A DNA stretch of 64,000 nt from Strongylocentrotus droebachiensis. Its lineage: Eukaryota > Echinodermata > Echinoidea > Camarodonta > Strongylocentrotidae. Below, one piece after another: positions 32,870 through 42,829 of this stretch. The notes under the pieces were generated by a model. It saw only the letters and a program-made list of their open reading frames with translations. It searched no databases and had not been told where the DNA came from. The translations under genes and the position numbers were made by a program. The stretch lies in the NCBI GenBank assembly GCA_035222895.1, contig JAVYIG010006809.1, positions 1 to 64,000 of the forward strand, in the 5' to 3' direction. Positions within the stretch are counted from its first letter, which is position 1, and every line of letters starts with the position of its first letter.

Positions 32870-34495
32870 TATTAGTAATTACCCAAAATTGCAATGGGTT
32901 ACGTAACAAACTGAAAAGACAAATATGTTTTAGATGGTTTGAAATCAAAATGCTGAGATTGTCCTCATACAAGAGACACATTGGTCTAAAGACATAGAGC
33001 ACATAATACGAAATGAATGGAAAGGTACAGCCATCTTTAATCATGGCACAAACAACGCACGAGGTGTAGCAATCTTAATAAAAAGACAAAGTGAAATTTA
33101 ATACTTTTCTGAATATAACGACCAAAACGGGAGATTCCTCATCTTAGAATGTCTAATACATTCAATTAAACATTTAATTGTTAATATATATGCTCCTAAT
33201 GTCCATAAGAAAAGAGAGATTTTCTTTAAAAGTGTTTATAATAAATTGAATAAAAAGTTCGATTTACAAGACCTACAAACACATTTGATTATAGGCGGAG
33301 ATTTCAACTGTGTGCTGAATCCGAAAATAGATACCTTTAACGTTAAAAGCAAATACAAAACTCCAAGTTTTTTAAAACTAATATTAAAGAGGTTTTTGTT
33401 AATTGATATCTGGAGAAAAGTGCATTTTGATAAAAAAAACAATATACATGGCGCAACAAGGGTCTACAGGTTGCATCAAGAATTGATTTTGTTTTGATTA
33501 GTAAACCTTTGACAAATTATATTATCAAAACTGATATTAGGCCAGTTGTTAATGGTGATCATAATGCAGTTACCATAACAATCAGATTTAACGACACCAA
33601 ACATGGACCCGGATTTTGGAAATTTAACACTAGTTTGTTAACAAAAAGTGATTATTGTGAAGAAGTTAGAACAATTATAGAGGAGGCAGTACAAGAAAAG
33701 AATAACTCTTGCATGTCTTGGCAGTACGCATGGGAACTATGTAAAATTAGAGTCAGAGAATACTCTATCAAATATACCAAAAGTAAGAAAACAAAAGAAA
33801 GCGATTCTACGTTTTTAGAAGAGAAATTACAAAAGATCAATGAAAAAATGTGGACACTTAACGGTGAGAAAATACAGGAAACGATAAATGAATATGAAAA
33901 GACTTCCGAAGAACTAGAACAAATATACAAACAGAAATGTAAAGGCTCAATAATAAGGTCGAGAGTGAAATGGTTTGAAGAAGGAGAGAAAAACTCTAAA
34001 TATTTTATGTCATTGGAAAAAAGAAATTTTGATAAAAGTACAATTTTGCAACTACGCAACGACAAAGGCAAAATTTTTGGTGAGCAACAAAATATAAGAA
34101 AATGTGTTCATCAATTTTATTCAAACTTATATCGTCAAAAAGAAAGACAACATGATTTAGAAGGATATTTATTTGATTTACACAATCCTGAATTGACCGA
34201 TGAATTGGCAGAATTATGCGAAGGCCAATTAACAGAAAAAGAATGCCAGCAAGTTATTTCTGAGTTTGCCAAAAACAAAGCGCCTGGAAGTGATGGCCTG
34301 AATATTGAGTTTTATCAATTTTTTTGGACAGAAATTAAATGTTTGCTTGTAAACTCACTAAACGAAGGATTTGAAAATAATGAACTTTCTAACACGCAAA
34401 GACAAGCCATAATTAAGCTATTACACAAAAAAGGTGATCAAACTAATTTAGAAAATTTTAGACCAATCTCACTTCTTAACTCTTTGCCCGCCACG
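32870..34495 (+). pseudogene. LINE ORF2: AP-endonuclease / reverse transcriptase, broken and truncated
   Basis: The endonuclease starts with QNCNGLRNKLKR, then a frameshift near 32940, IVLIQETHWSKD, an in-frame TAA at 33099-33101, NIYAPN, GGDFNCVLNPK, a frameshift near 33478, SRIDFVLISKP and DHNAV. The stretch 33494-34495 is open and covers the linker and the first RT motifs (NKAPGSDGLN, RQAIIKLLHKKGD, NFRPISLLN). The catalytic FADD-type box is absent because the element is truncated. In LINEs this protein nicks target DNA and primes reverse transcription; this copy cannot. Confidence 0.85.
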
Positions 34496-35222
34496 TACAC
34501 AATCCCCCCTGTGCCACATTGTTTTTAGGGTGCCACCTTAGGAGGGGTTCTGCATGGACTATGCTTATTCAACTCGCAATAACTTTTGATTGGTGTACTG
34601 TAATGAAAAACTTTGTGTAGCAATATTGTATAGAAATTAATAGTCTTGCCAATGGTATCATTTTTGTAATGTATATTATCATAAATTTTGAGATTATCAA
34701 CTATACATTTTGTATCCAAGTTTTCGTTTAGAAGGGTATTCTATACCTCTTATATCTAATACTTTGTTATGGAGGTTTATGTCTTGAGTTAGTTCATTGA
34801 AAAGATGTATTCATGAGCTTTCACTACATACCAAATTCATGTGTTGAAGGTCACAATGAGCCTGGTAATTTAGGATTGAATAAAGAGTAAGCCGACAATG
34901 AACTAATCTCCTATTGAAATTGACCCTGGGTACTTTTGAATAGACTTCCTGTCTCTTGATTGTACTTTGATGACCTTTATTGTGTCTGTAGGTAAGATGG
35001 TGTAACATTCTATTATTACTTGCAAGGCTGTGCAAGCTATTAGAATTGAAAGAAATGAATAGAAAAACTTATTGATTTTCTACACTAATAAGGCAAGCCA
35101 TGAACATAATGTATGCTTGAAACATGTACTAAGTTATGAATTGTAGAAAGCTGATGTATAATAAATAAGAATAACATATATTCGTCTACATATGTAGTCT
35201 CATATTGACATGTTCATTATAA
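34496..35222. other. Spacer after the truncated LINE
   Basis: Begins with TTGCCCGCCACGTACAC, unrelated to LINE sequence. AT-rich, with no coding region or repeat recognised. Confidence 0.5.
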
Positions 35223-35819
35223 CAAGAGGTAGACAGAGAGAGGGAGAGAGAAAGAAAGAGAATAAGAACGAAGAGACAGGCAGATTGGGAAAGAAATAAG
35301 AAGAGACAGGGAGAGATAGAGAGAGAGAGAGAGAGAAAGAAAGAGATATAAGCAGATACAGAAAATGAGAGTGAGAAGATAGAGATAGAGGGGGAGGGGA
35401 AGAAGAAAGAGACAGGCAGATAGGGATATAAATAAGAAGAGACACGGAGAGAGAAAGACAGATAGGCAGACAGAGAAAGACAGAGGCAGGTTGAGATAAT
35501 GAGAGTGAGAACAAGATAGAGAGAGGCAGAGAGAGGGGAGGAAGAAAGAGACAGGCAGATAGGGAGAGAAATAACAAGATACAGGGAGAGATAGAGAGAG
35601 AGAGAGAGAGAGAGAAAGAAAGAGATAAGCAGATACAGAAAGTGAGAGTGAGAAGATAGAGATAGAGGGGGAGGGGAAGAAGAAAGAGATAGGCAGATAG
35701 GGATATAAATAAGAAGAGACACGGAGAGAGAAAGACAGATAGGCAGACAGAGAAAGAAAGGCAGAAAGAGAAAGTGAGGATGAGAAGATACAGAGGGGCA
35801 GAGAGAAATAAGAAACAAG

Positions 35820-35850
<31 letters not shown>

Positions 35851-36095
35851 CGGCAGATAGAGAAAGTGAGTGTGAAAAGAAGATATAGGCAGGGAGAGGG
35901 GAAGAAGAAAGAGACAGGCAGATAGGGAGAGAAATGAGAGAGAGAGAGAGAGAGAGAAAAGAGACAATCAGATTGCGAAAGAGACAGGCAGACAGAGAGG
36001 CGGATAGATAGAAAGAGAGAGATAGAAGGAAAAGGGACGGAGACAGAGAAAGTCAGGTATAGAGAAATAGAGACAGGCGAAGAGAGAGAGCTAGG
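35223..36095. repeat. GA-rich satellite-like tract with higher-order period
   Basis: About 870 bp of almost pure purine on the + strand (GAGA, GACAGGCAGATAGGGA, GAAAGACAGA). The segment from about 35292 recurs from about 35577 in the same order of variants, giving a higher-order period near 285 bp. The minus-strand Ser/Leu frames of 210 and 255 codons are artefacts of this composition. Confidence 0.95.
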
Positions 36096-36304
36096 GTACT
36101 TTATGTTGAATTATTCCCTCAATGCTACAAAACGCTTTCACTCTATTTAATTCTCTATCATCCACACTTTCCTTGTTAGTCACTCAACTTCTCTACATGC
36201 ATCTCATCTCATCCCACAACTCAACCACACTCTAAAAAGTGTTGAATAAGAACTCCCATAAACAAAAAACAGTCACTTTTTTTAAAATAATAAACGACAC
36301 AAGA

Positions 36305-36475
36305 CAATCAAATTTGCAAATCAAATTGTAACTATATTGTTATTCCACACAACCCGAAAATAAGGCATTCATATATTGCATATCAAATTGTAACTATATA
36401 CAACCCGAAAATAAGGCATTCATCTATTGCAGATCAAATTGTACATTGTTATTCCACACAACCCCAACATTTAGT
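36305..36475. repeat. Short tandem repeat, three copies
   Basis: Units with ATCAAATTGTAACTATAT, CACAACCCGAAAATAAGG and CATTCATCTATTGC are repeated about three times with 55-75-bp spacing; the middle unit lacks the TTGTTATTCCA segment. Confidence 0.75.
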
Positions 36476-36619
36476 TCAGCTTCCAGGTGAAAGCATACCA
36501 AAAATTACATCATGAATGTATACAAATCAGAACACATAACAAAATAACTGCATTATCATTATTTATCATAGCTTAGATAATGGACCATTATGTAAATTAA
36601 ACTTGACACAGTCATGACA

Positions 36620-37040
36620 GTTATGTATTCAAAGAATAACAAAAACCTAACATTTTCACTGTATGCATTGCTTGTCAAAATGTTATCGCAGTATGAAAGT
36701 ATTACTGCACACGTAAAAAAAAAAAAAAAAAAAAGTGAATACAGATTAGAAACATACTACATTTTGCATGACTCAGACTCATTATAAGTATTGCAGTTTC
36801 AAAAGCAAATTTGCATATGATGTAAACATATTGTTTCAAACGGTTACTATGACAGCATGCCATATTCAAATAATGGCAAGTGAATATTTCGCACTAGGCA
36901 GGCAAGTATCATATTATTTCAAAAGAAACATACTACAGTTTGCAGGATTTAAAGTTTCAAAGGCAACGTTGCATATATAAATTATATACAAATGTACGTC
37001 TCATATTTAAACTAGATGGAACTTCGACTGCGCGCAGTCG
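36620..37040. repeat. Noncoding repeat flanking the DR1 element (related copies 38101-38430)
   Basis: AAGAATAACAAAAACCTAAC, CACTGTATGCATTGCTTGTC and GAAAGTATTACTGCA recur at about 38262-38345. GGCAAGTGAATATTTCGCAC and GGCAAGTATCATATTATTT recur at 38105-38180. Ends with a perfect 20-bp palindrome at 37023-37042. Confidence 0.7.
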
Positions 37041-37045
37041 AAAAT

Positions 37046-38100
37046 GATGCCTCCGTCATAGAGCAAGTTTACAAACCAAAACAGAAGAAATTTTTCAAAT
37101 TCAAGTTCAATTGTAATCCATTAACAGGTTCTCAGAATATCGTGATTACAAGCGATTTCTCATATACATATATGACCCTTTGACCTCATGACCCTAAAAT
37201 CTACTCAGTTCATTGGCTCTGCAAGATGTCCTGAGTTAAATAGTAATCCATCTGTCAGTTCTATTTTTGCATACATAATGAGCCCATGACATTTGACCTT
37301 TGACCTCATGACCCACGAATCTACTCGGTTCATTGGCTCTGCAAGATACATACATGATCTAAGTTTGGCAGGAATCCATCAATCTGTTCTAATGATAATG
37401 CGATCACAAGCTATTTTTGCATACATTATGAGCCGCATGACCTTTGACCTTGACCCTCAAAATCTAATCAGTTCATCGGCTCTGCAAGTAAAATACATGA
37501 CCTAAGTTTGGCAGGAATCCATCAATCGGTTCTTGAGATAACGTGATCACAAGCTGTTTTTGCATACATAATGAGCCCTGTGACCTTTGACCTCGTGTCC
37601 CCAAAATCTAATCAGTTCATCGGCTCTGCAAGATACATACATGACCAAAGTTTGGCAGGAATCCATCAATCGGTTCTTCAGATAACGCGATCACGAGCTG
37701 TTTTTGCATACATAATGAGCCATGTGACCTTTGACCTTTGACCTTGTGACCCCAAAATCTAATCAGTTCATTGGCTCTGCAAGTATCATACATGACCTAA
37801 GTTTGGCAGGAATCTATCAATCGGTTCTTGAGATAACGCGATCACGAGCTGTTTTTGCATACATAATGAGCAATGTGACCTTTGACCTTTGACCTCGTGA
37901 CCCCAAAATCTAATCAGTTCATTGGCTCTGCAAGATACATACATGACCAAAGTTTGGCAGGAATCCATTAATCGGTTCTTCAGATAACGCGATCACGAGA
38001 ACGGGACGTACGGACGGACGGACGTACGTACAGACGTACGTACGGACGGACGGACAACCAGAAAACATAATGCCTCCGGCTACTTCGTAACGGAGGCATA
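37046..38100. mobile_element. 1.05-kb element of tandem 120-155-bp units containing DR1 motifs
   Basis: Inverted ends GATGCCTCCGTCA (left) and TATGCCTCCGTTA (right, read on the minus strand), with 5-bp direct repeats AAAAT at 37041-37045 and 38101-38105. The interior holds six tandem units with AAAATCTAATCAGTTCAT, GGCTCTGCAAG, GTTTGGCAGGAATCCATC and GAGCTGTTTTTGCATACATA. Perfect TGACCT-T-TGACCT sites lie at 37294, 37438 and 37581; triple arrays lie at 37725-37744 and 37876-37895. A GTAC/GGAC-rich stretch (38003-38055) precedes the right end. No coding region. Confidence 0.8.
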
Positions 38101-38430
38101 AAAATGGCAAGTGAACAATAATATTTTGCACTAGGCAACTTACGGGCAGTAGACGGGCAAGTATCATATTATTTACATAACTGTAGAAACATACTACATT
38201 GTGTAGGAATCGGAATTAGAGTCAGTAACTATTTAGTTTCAAAGTCAACATTGCATAAATGTCAAAGAATAACAAAAACTTAACATTTTCACTGTATGCA
38301 TTGCTTGTCAAAATGAGATCAGAATATGAAAGTATTACTGCATATGTATAAATAAATATATATAATTTGCAATCAAAATAATGGCAGGTGAACAAAGAGT
38401 AGAAACATACTACATTTTGCATGAATTGTA

Positions 38431-38749
38431 GTTGTGACAACCTGTCATGTTGTTGTTAGTTTTTATGGTGCTATCATTCAAAATATGAATATTTACGCCA
38501 ATAAGAAATACTAAATGGTTCTACCTACAGGTACATGAATAGCAATGTTTTGTATCAGATGAATAATCAATTTGATAATGAAATGGGCCATTGTACACAT
38601 ATCGATCATACATCAATACAAACAAATATTATTCATCGGAACATCTGGAACAAAATATTAAAAATAATTGAGAAAAATACTGGCAAGGCTGTCGACTGAA
38701 GTACTCGTTGACCATATCTGAAATACATGTCTCTGACCATTGTTCAATC
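38431..38749. other. Spacer 3' of the piggyBac exon
   Basis: AT-rich. No piggyBac-type terminal repeat or flanking TTAA with CCC was recognised. It would contain the 3'UTR of the minus-strand transposase. Confidence 0.4.
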
Positions 38750-39941
38750 CTACCAATACTTCACTTTGGTGTGGTAGTCCTCAAAACAAATCATGAGGCA
38801 CATCGGTAGCTGGCAAGTCTTACAGAAGTATCGGGTCTGTGACCTCTTCCTCTTGTTTCCTTCTAACTTCTTAGCACAAACAATACAGTCTGGCTTGTAC
38901 TTTGGAGAGGGGTTCAGGGCAATGAAGTGTTTACCTTCCAGTCTCACAGCTGTTCTTTCATTCCTATTCACCTCGCGCAATACTCTGGGTCTCCCAGCTT
39001 TCACCTTCTGGTAGCCATCAACAAGTCCGCAGATTACTTGCTGCCTGAACCTCCGAACACATTCCTTGCACTGATTTTCTGGAGCGATCCTTGATGCTAT
39101 ATGTCCGTTTACCAATGCCACTTCCATCAGAAAGTGGTATATTACTCGATACCACTTCATGTGGCGATGAGGGTACCGATAATAGGACATCCTCTGATCC
39201 AACAGGTCAACGCCGCCCATGTGTTGATTGTACTGCTCCACCACCTTCGGCTTGATTATTGGTCGGCGACCATTCTCAGATCCTCTGTGTCTGATTTCCT
39301 TCTGCACTGTTGAGTTGTTGTGTATCGTTGAAAGTACACTAACACGCTTCGTATCATGCCATGATACCCCCAGCAAACGTCCTTTCCTGAAGAAAGCTGG
39401 CCGATCTCCCTTTCTCGACTGAACTGAAGCTGCCTTCATTTCATCTGGGATACCTCTGCGGCTCAATCGAACAGTTCCGCATGCACCAAGCTTGTTGTCA
39501 GCTAAGGAGTCATAAAGCTCAGGAGAGGAATAGAAATTGTCCATATACACATGACGGCCACTACCGTAGTATGGACGAGTGAGGCCTTTTACGATGGCTG
39601 ATGTAACGCCCCCTGGAGCTGCTGCCCTGTCTGCGTCTCGTCCAGTGTACACATTACAGTCAAGGCAAAATCCAGATTTGGCGTCCGCTAGCACCCAAAA
39701 CTTCACACCCCACTTTGTTGGCTTGAGTGGCATGTACTGCTTGAATTGAAGTCTGCCCTTGAATGGAGCAAGGCTCTCATCGATGGACAGGGAGAGTCCT
39801 GGCTGAACTGAAGCTTGGTAAGTAGGCTGAACTATATCCATGACAGGCTTGATCTTGTAGAGGATGTGATGACCTTCCTGCCCCCTTGGGATGCGTTCAT
39901 CGTTGTTTGCAAAATGTAGCATCGAGTTCAGCAACTCAAAC
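38750..39941 (-). CDS. piggyBac-type transposase, C-terminal exon
   Basis: About 396 intact codons. The catalytic aspartates of the DDE_Tnp_1_7 fold are visible in SIDESLAPFKGR, YMDNFYSSPEL and HMGGVDLLDQR. The tail has a Cys-rich zinc-binding domain (CIVCAKK, CKTCQLPMC, CFEDYH). On the minus strand a polypyrimidine tract plus TTTCATGCAG ends at 39942, so the frame extending to 39979 is probably intronic and the exon starts at 39941 in phase 2. The first 150-200 residues expected of piggyBac proteins are not found up to 42000. Either an upstream exon is farther away or the 5' part is lost. The integrity of the exon leaves domestication open. Confidence 0.9.
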
Positions 39942-40504
39942 CTGCATGAAATGAAAAAGAAGAATTTTTTTAGCAACAATGCTTACACATAACAGAGAAT
40001 AAGATGGAGGTATTCAATCTAAACTTATAATGAAAAAAAAAGTGCATTATTTTAGAAACAGCACTCTTTTGACATGATAGTTGGAATTTCTAATTATGAT
40101 TTTGTGATAGGGGGGGGGGGGGGGGAGATAAATGAGCATAAAAGACAGCCCGAAATAAAAATAGATCTTGATCTACTTGAAATAACCACAAATCAAACAC
40201 ATTTGTTTTATACGGATTAGGGGCCTACAAGAACAATGATATGATATTTTGAATTAAACAAGTAAATTGAAAATTAAATTGGGTTTCATGTAGACCTAGC
40301 CTATAGACTAGGCGGAGTGCTAGCCATTTTCTTTGCTGTTACGCTAAACGTAAGTAGTACGTCTGTTTATGGCGAGACTAGCAAACCGTGTGTGCTTCGC
40401 AAACACCGCCTATACTCACTCATCCTACGCTACTTGTTGTTTTATTATTACGGACGATGAAATCTTTTTTAGATTTCGTACGAAAAACCTGCGTCGCCGT
40501 TTCG
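39942..40504. other. Noncoding sequence upstream of the piggyBac exon
   Basis: Probable intron or truncated flank: AT-rich, with a G homopolymer at 40113-40125. No exon with piggyBac N-terminal motifs was seen on the minus strand. Confidence 0.5.
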
Positions 40505-40690
40505 CGATAGGGACTAATGTTCAAAAGAATGGGATTATAATTAAGTATTGATTGGGAAATGACAACTTATCCTAAAATAATATATATTTCATTCCTTTAG
40601 GTGCTACACTATATTTTTTAGATCGATAGGATTCATCTTATGTTTAAATACAGCGAATATACAAATATTTGCTATAAATGTTAAAATGGG
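40505..40690 (+). repeat. Remnant of a TRIM-like unit 3' flank
   Basis: CTAATGTTCAAAAGAATGGG, ATTATAATTAAGTATTGATT and GGGAAATGACAACTT match the 3' flank of units B (17850-17900) and D (56180-56230). ATACAAATATTTGCTATAAA matches 18852-18871. It indicates a further, mostly deleted unit between C and E. Confidence 0.6.
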
Positions 40691-40774
40691 GCAAGCGGAT
40701 CGAACCTCCAAATCTTTTTAGAGTCGAGGGAGGCTCCTTGATGACAGAACAGGGTAGTTGTAAAGAACAGAGAA

Positions 40775-41160
40775 AGGGAGAGAGAGAGAGGTTTGGAGGT
40801 TGACAAAAAGAGAGAGAGAGAGAGTGAGATAATAGGGACTTTTAGATTTGCGTGGACTGATACGTAAGACGTCCGTTCAGGGCAGTGCATTAAAAGGACG
40901 TCGATCGTAGCAATCCCCATTGTCTTCGTGCGAATCTAAAAGTCCCTAATATGTGTGTGTGGTATTGGGGGAGAGAGAAAGAGGGCAATGGTATTCATCT
41001 GCTGAGCAATAATCAGCAATCGAGTAGAGTTGTAAAACAGAAGTAAAATTAGATTAAGCGTCAGTGAGAGACTAAGTAAGTGACGAAGACAAAGAGAAGA
41101 AGAGAGAGAGAGAGAGAGCGACAGGGAGAGACAGAGGGAAGGGGAGGGGGAGGGCAATAG
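40775..41160. repeat. GA microsatellites flanking a small MITE
   Basis: (GA)n at about 40778-40830 and 41098-41155, equivalent to the GA tracts of the other units, with TG repeats near 40950. Ser/Leu-rich minus-strand frames are artefacts. Confidence 0.9.
40834..40947. mobile_element. 114-bp hairpin MITE inserted in the GA tract
   Basis: Inverted ends AGGGACTTTTAGATTTGCG and AGGGACTTTTAGATTCGCA, with AAT on both sides (40831-40833 and 40948-40950). It contains GACGTCCG...GGACGTCG inverted motifs inside. No coding. Confidence 0.7.
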
Positions 41161-41447
41161 TAATTGTCTTTTGAGCTTAAATCGGCTTCTAGGATATCAT
41201 GTAGTGCCTATTAGAACGCACCTCAATTATTTGTTGGGAATATATGTGTTTCTCATATGCATCAGATTGTTTCTATTAGTATGATTCAAGCAAAAAGATA
41301 TCGAAGAGCGCAGAAAAATATACATCACATAACTCTTTACATTAGCTAATCGTCTACACTTGATTGCACGTTCATTACTATGCAAACAGTTTCAGAGGCA
41401 CAGACAAAAGCCGTTCCCGTGTATAGTAGTTATGATAACATATATGT

Positions 41448-41614
41448 GGGGTGTTTCATAAATCTGTTCGTAAGTTACGCACGACTTTACGCACGACTGG
41501 TGATATGTTCTTGTGCTACATGTAAATGATTGAGAATCTGATTAGCACTCAAGAACATGTTCCAGTCGTGCGTAAAGTCGTGCGTAACTTACGAACAGCT
41601 TTATGAAACACCCC
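41448..41614. mobile_element. 167-bp near-perfect palindromic MITE
   Basis: Arms GGGGTGTTTCATAAATCTGT and GGGGTGTTTCATAAAGCTGT continue as inverted repeats through CGTAAGTTACGCACGACTTT and ACGCACGACTGG to GTTCTTG, around a loop of about 40 nt. Arms of roughly 65 nt have only a few mismatches. No clear target duplication. Confidence 0.85.
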
Positions 41615-42239
41615 CTGGTTTGTATTTGTCTTCCTTTCTATGTGTGCACTCATATTTTCTAAATACATACCATACATCGCTTGTAACATGTAGGTGGGAA
41701 TCCCGTTCACATATATCTTTCCATTGTGTCTAGACTAAAATCGAACAATGGCAGATTCTGGTCTGAATGTATTATCAGATTGAGTGATGAAAAAAATATC
41801 ATTACCTTTGACCTCCATATAATAAAACATGACATGATTCCATATATATGCTGTAATACTCTGGCAAGCTATGAGGATATGACATAGTGGTTAATAGCAG
41901 ATTATGTTCTGGTACTGGGTAGATAGAAAGGTATAATAAATATTGGTAGTGGTTATGTTCGACACTCTGCACGGGAATGTATTGTGACAGATAATAATTT
42001 TAAAGCTTAAAGTCTTTACTACGATTTGTATTCACATTGCAGACTATACTTTTGTTGAGAATTAGGATTTTACTCCGATGAAGGAAAGACGAAAGATGAA
42101 GGAACGTCTCTACACTGTCCATTCTGTTCATGTGTCTTTTCATTTCTGTATAAACTACTTGCACACCAAAAAAATATTACATATTTACACTCTTCCATGA
42201 GGGACACCTTAATACCACACAATCTCTTTAGATTAAAAT
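41615..42239. other. Spacer with no gene seen
   Basis: AT-rich noncoding sequence between the palindromic MITE and the unit E 5' region. No repeat or coding signature. Confidence 0.5.
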
Positions 42240-42829
42240 GCTACAGATAACAATCATGGATTAGAGAAATTTAACATGAAAGTCGTTCGGCTAACAGCAA
42301 TTTGTGTCCACGTGTGAGGATTATATACGAAGAAACGCATTGAAACAACCATGTCAATTCATTCGACTGTACTATACAACTAATTTCAATGAGAGAGTCA
42401 TTATGTAGCTGGGAAATATTTCACAATACGCACTAGCACTGCACCTCTCTTGTCAGTTGCATACAATCAAGCTGTACGCTGTTATACTACATCGTTGTCT
42501 CATGGTGAAGAAGCCTTCATCGCAAAAGGATGATGCAGCAATAGTTCGTAAGTTTGATCTTTCATTTGTAATAAGAAATACTTGTAATCGTAAAAATACT
42601 ATACATATGACGTTAGATAATAAATGGTTGTATTCTATGTTGGTTGTATTTCAAACAAGACATCTAGGGGTTTAGTAAAGACGCGCTACAATGCGACTGT
42701 TATTACATTAATCATATTCGCCAGACTAAGTATCAATATATCGGTCATAATATACTAACGAGCAATTGGAATAATATACAACATTATATATGAAGATTAA
42801 AATAAATGCTGGATATTTAATCTAAGATT
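42240..42829 (+). promoter_or_regulatory. Unit E 5' region: orphan TRIM-type promoter, exon 1 and donor
   Basis: Colinear with 15090-15684 and 25870-26444: GATTAGAGAAATTTAACATG, TCACAATACGCACT, TACTACATCG, GATGATGCAGCAATAGTTC followed by donor GTAAGT at 42548, then GACGCGCTACAAT and ACGAGCAAT. It ends exactly where the 42-bp array starts. No TRIM coding exon follows, so the 5' part is orphaned. Confidence 0.7.

Larger units (their letters stand above)
31260..34495 (+). mobile_element. L1/Tx1-like non-LTR retrotransposon, 3'-truncated
   Basis: Consecutive ORF1 (CCHC zinc-knuckle protein) and ORF2 (AP endonuclease plus reverse transcriptase) on the + strand. ORF2 similarity ends abruptly after RPISLLN near 34480, before the RT catalytic core; unrelated sequence follows. 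The GPGFWKFN and SDGLNIEFYQFFW-type motifs and the CCHC ORF1 fit the L1/Tx1 group; clade assignment is inference. Confidence 0.8.

Noticed and set aside
35186-35967. Ser/Leu-rich minus-strand frames of 210 and 255 codons
   Set aside because: Pure translation of a GA-rich satellite; similar frames occur at every GA or CT tract in the window.
39942-39979. N-terminal MLLKKFFFFISC of the piggyBac frame
   Set aside because: Encoded by a polypyrimidine tract followed by CAG on the minus strand, so it is probably intron.
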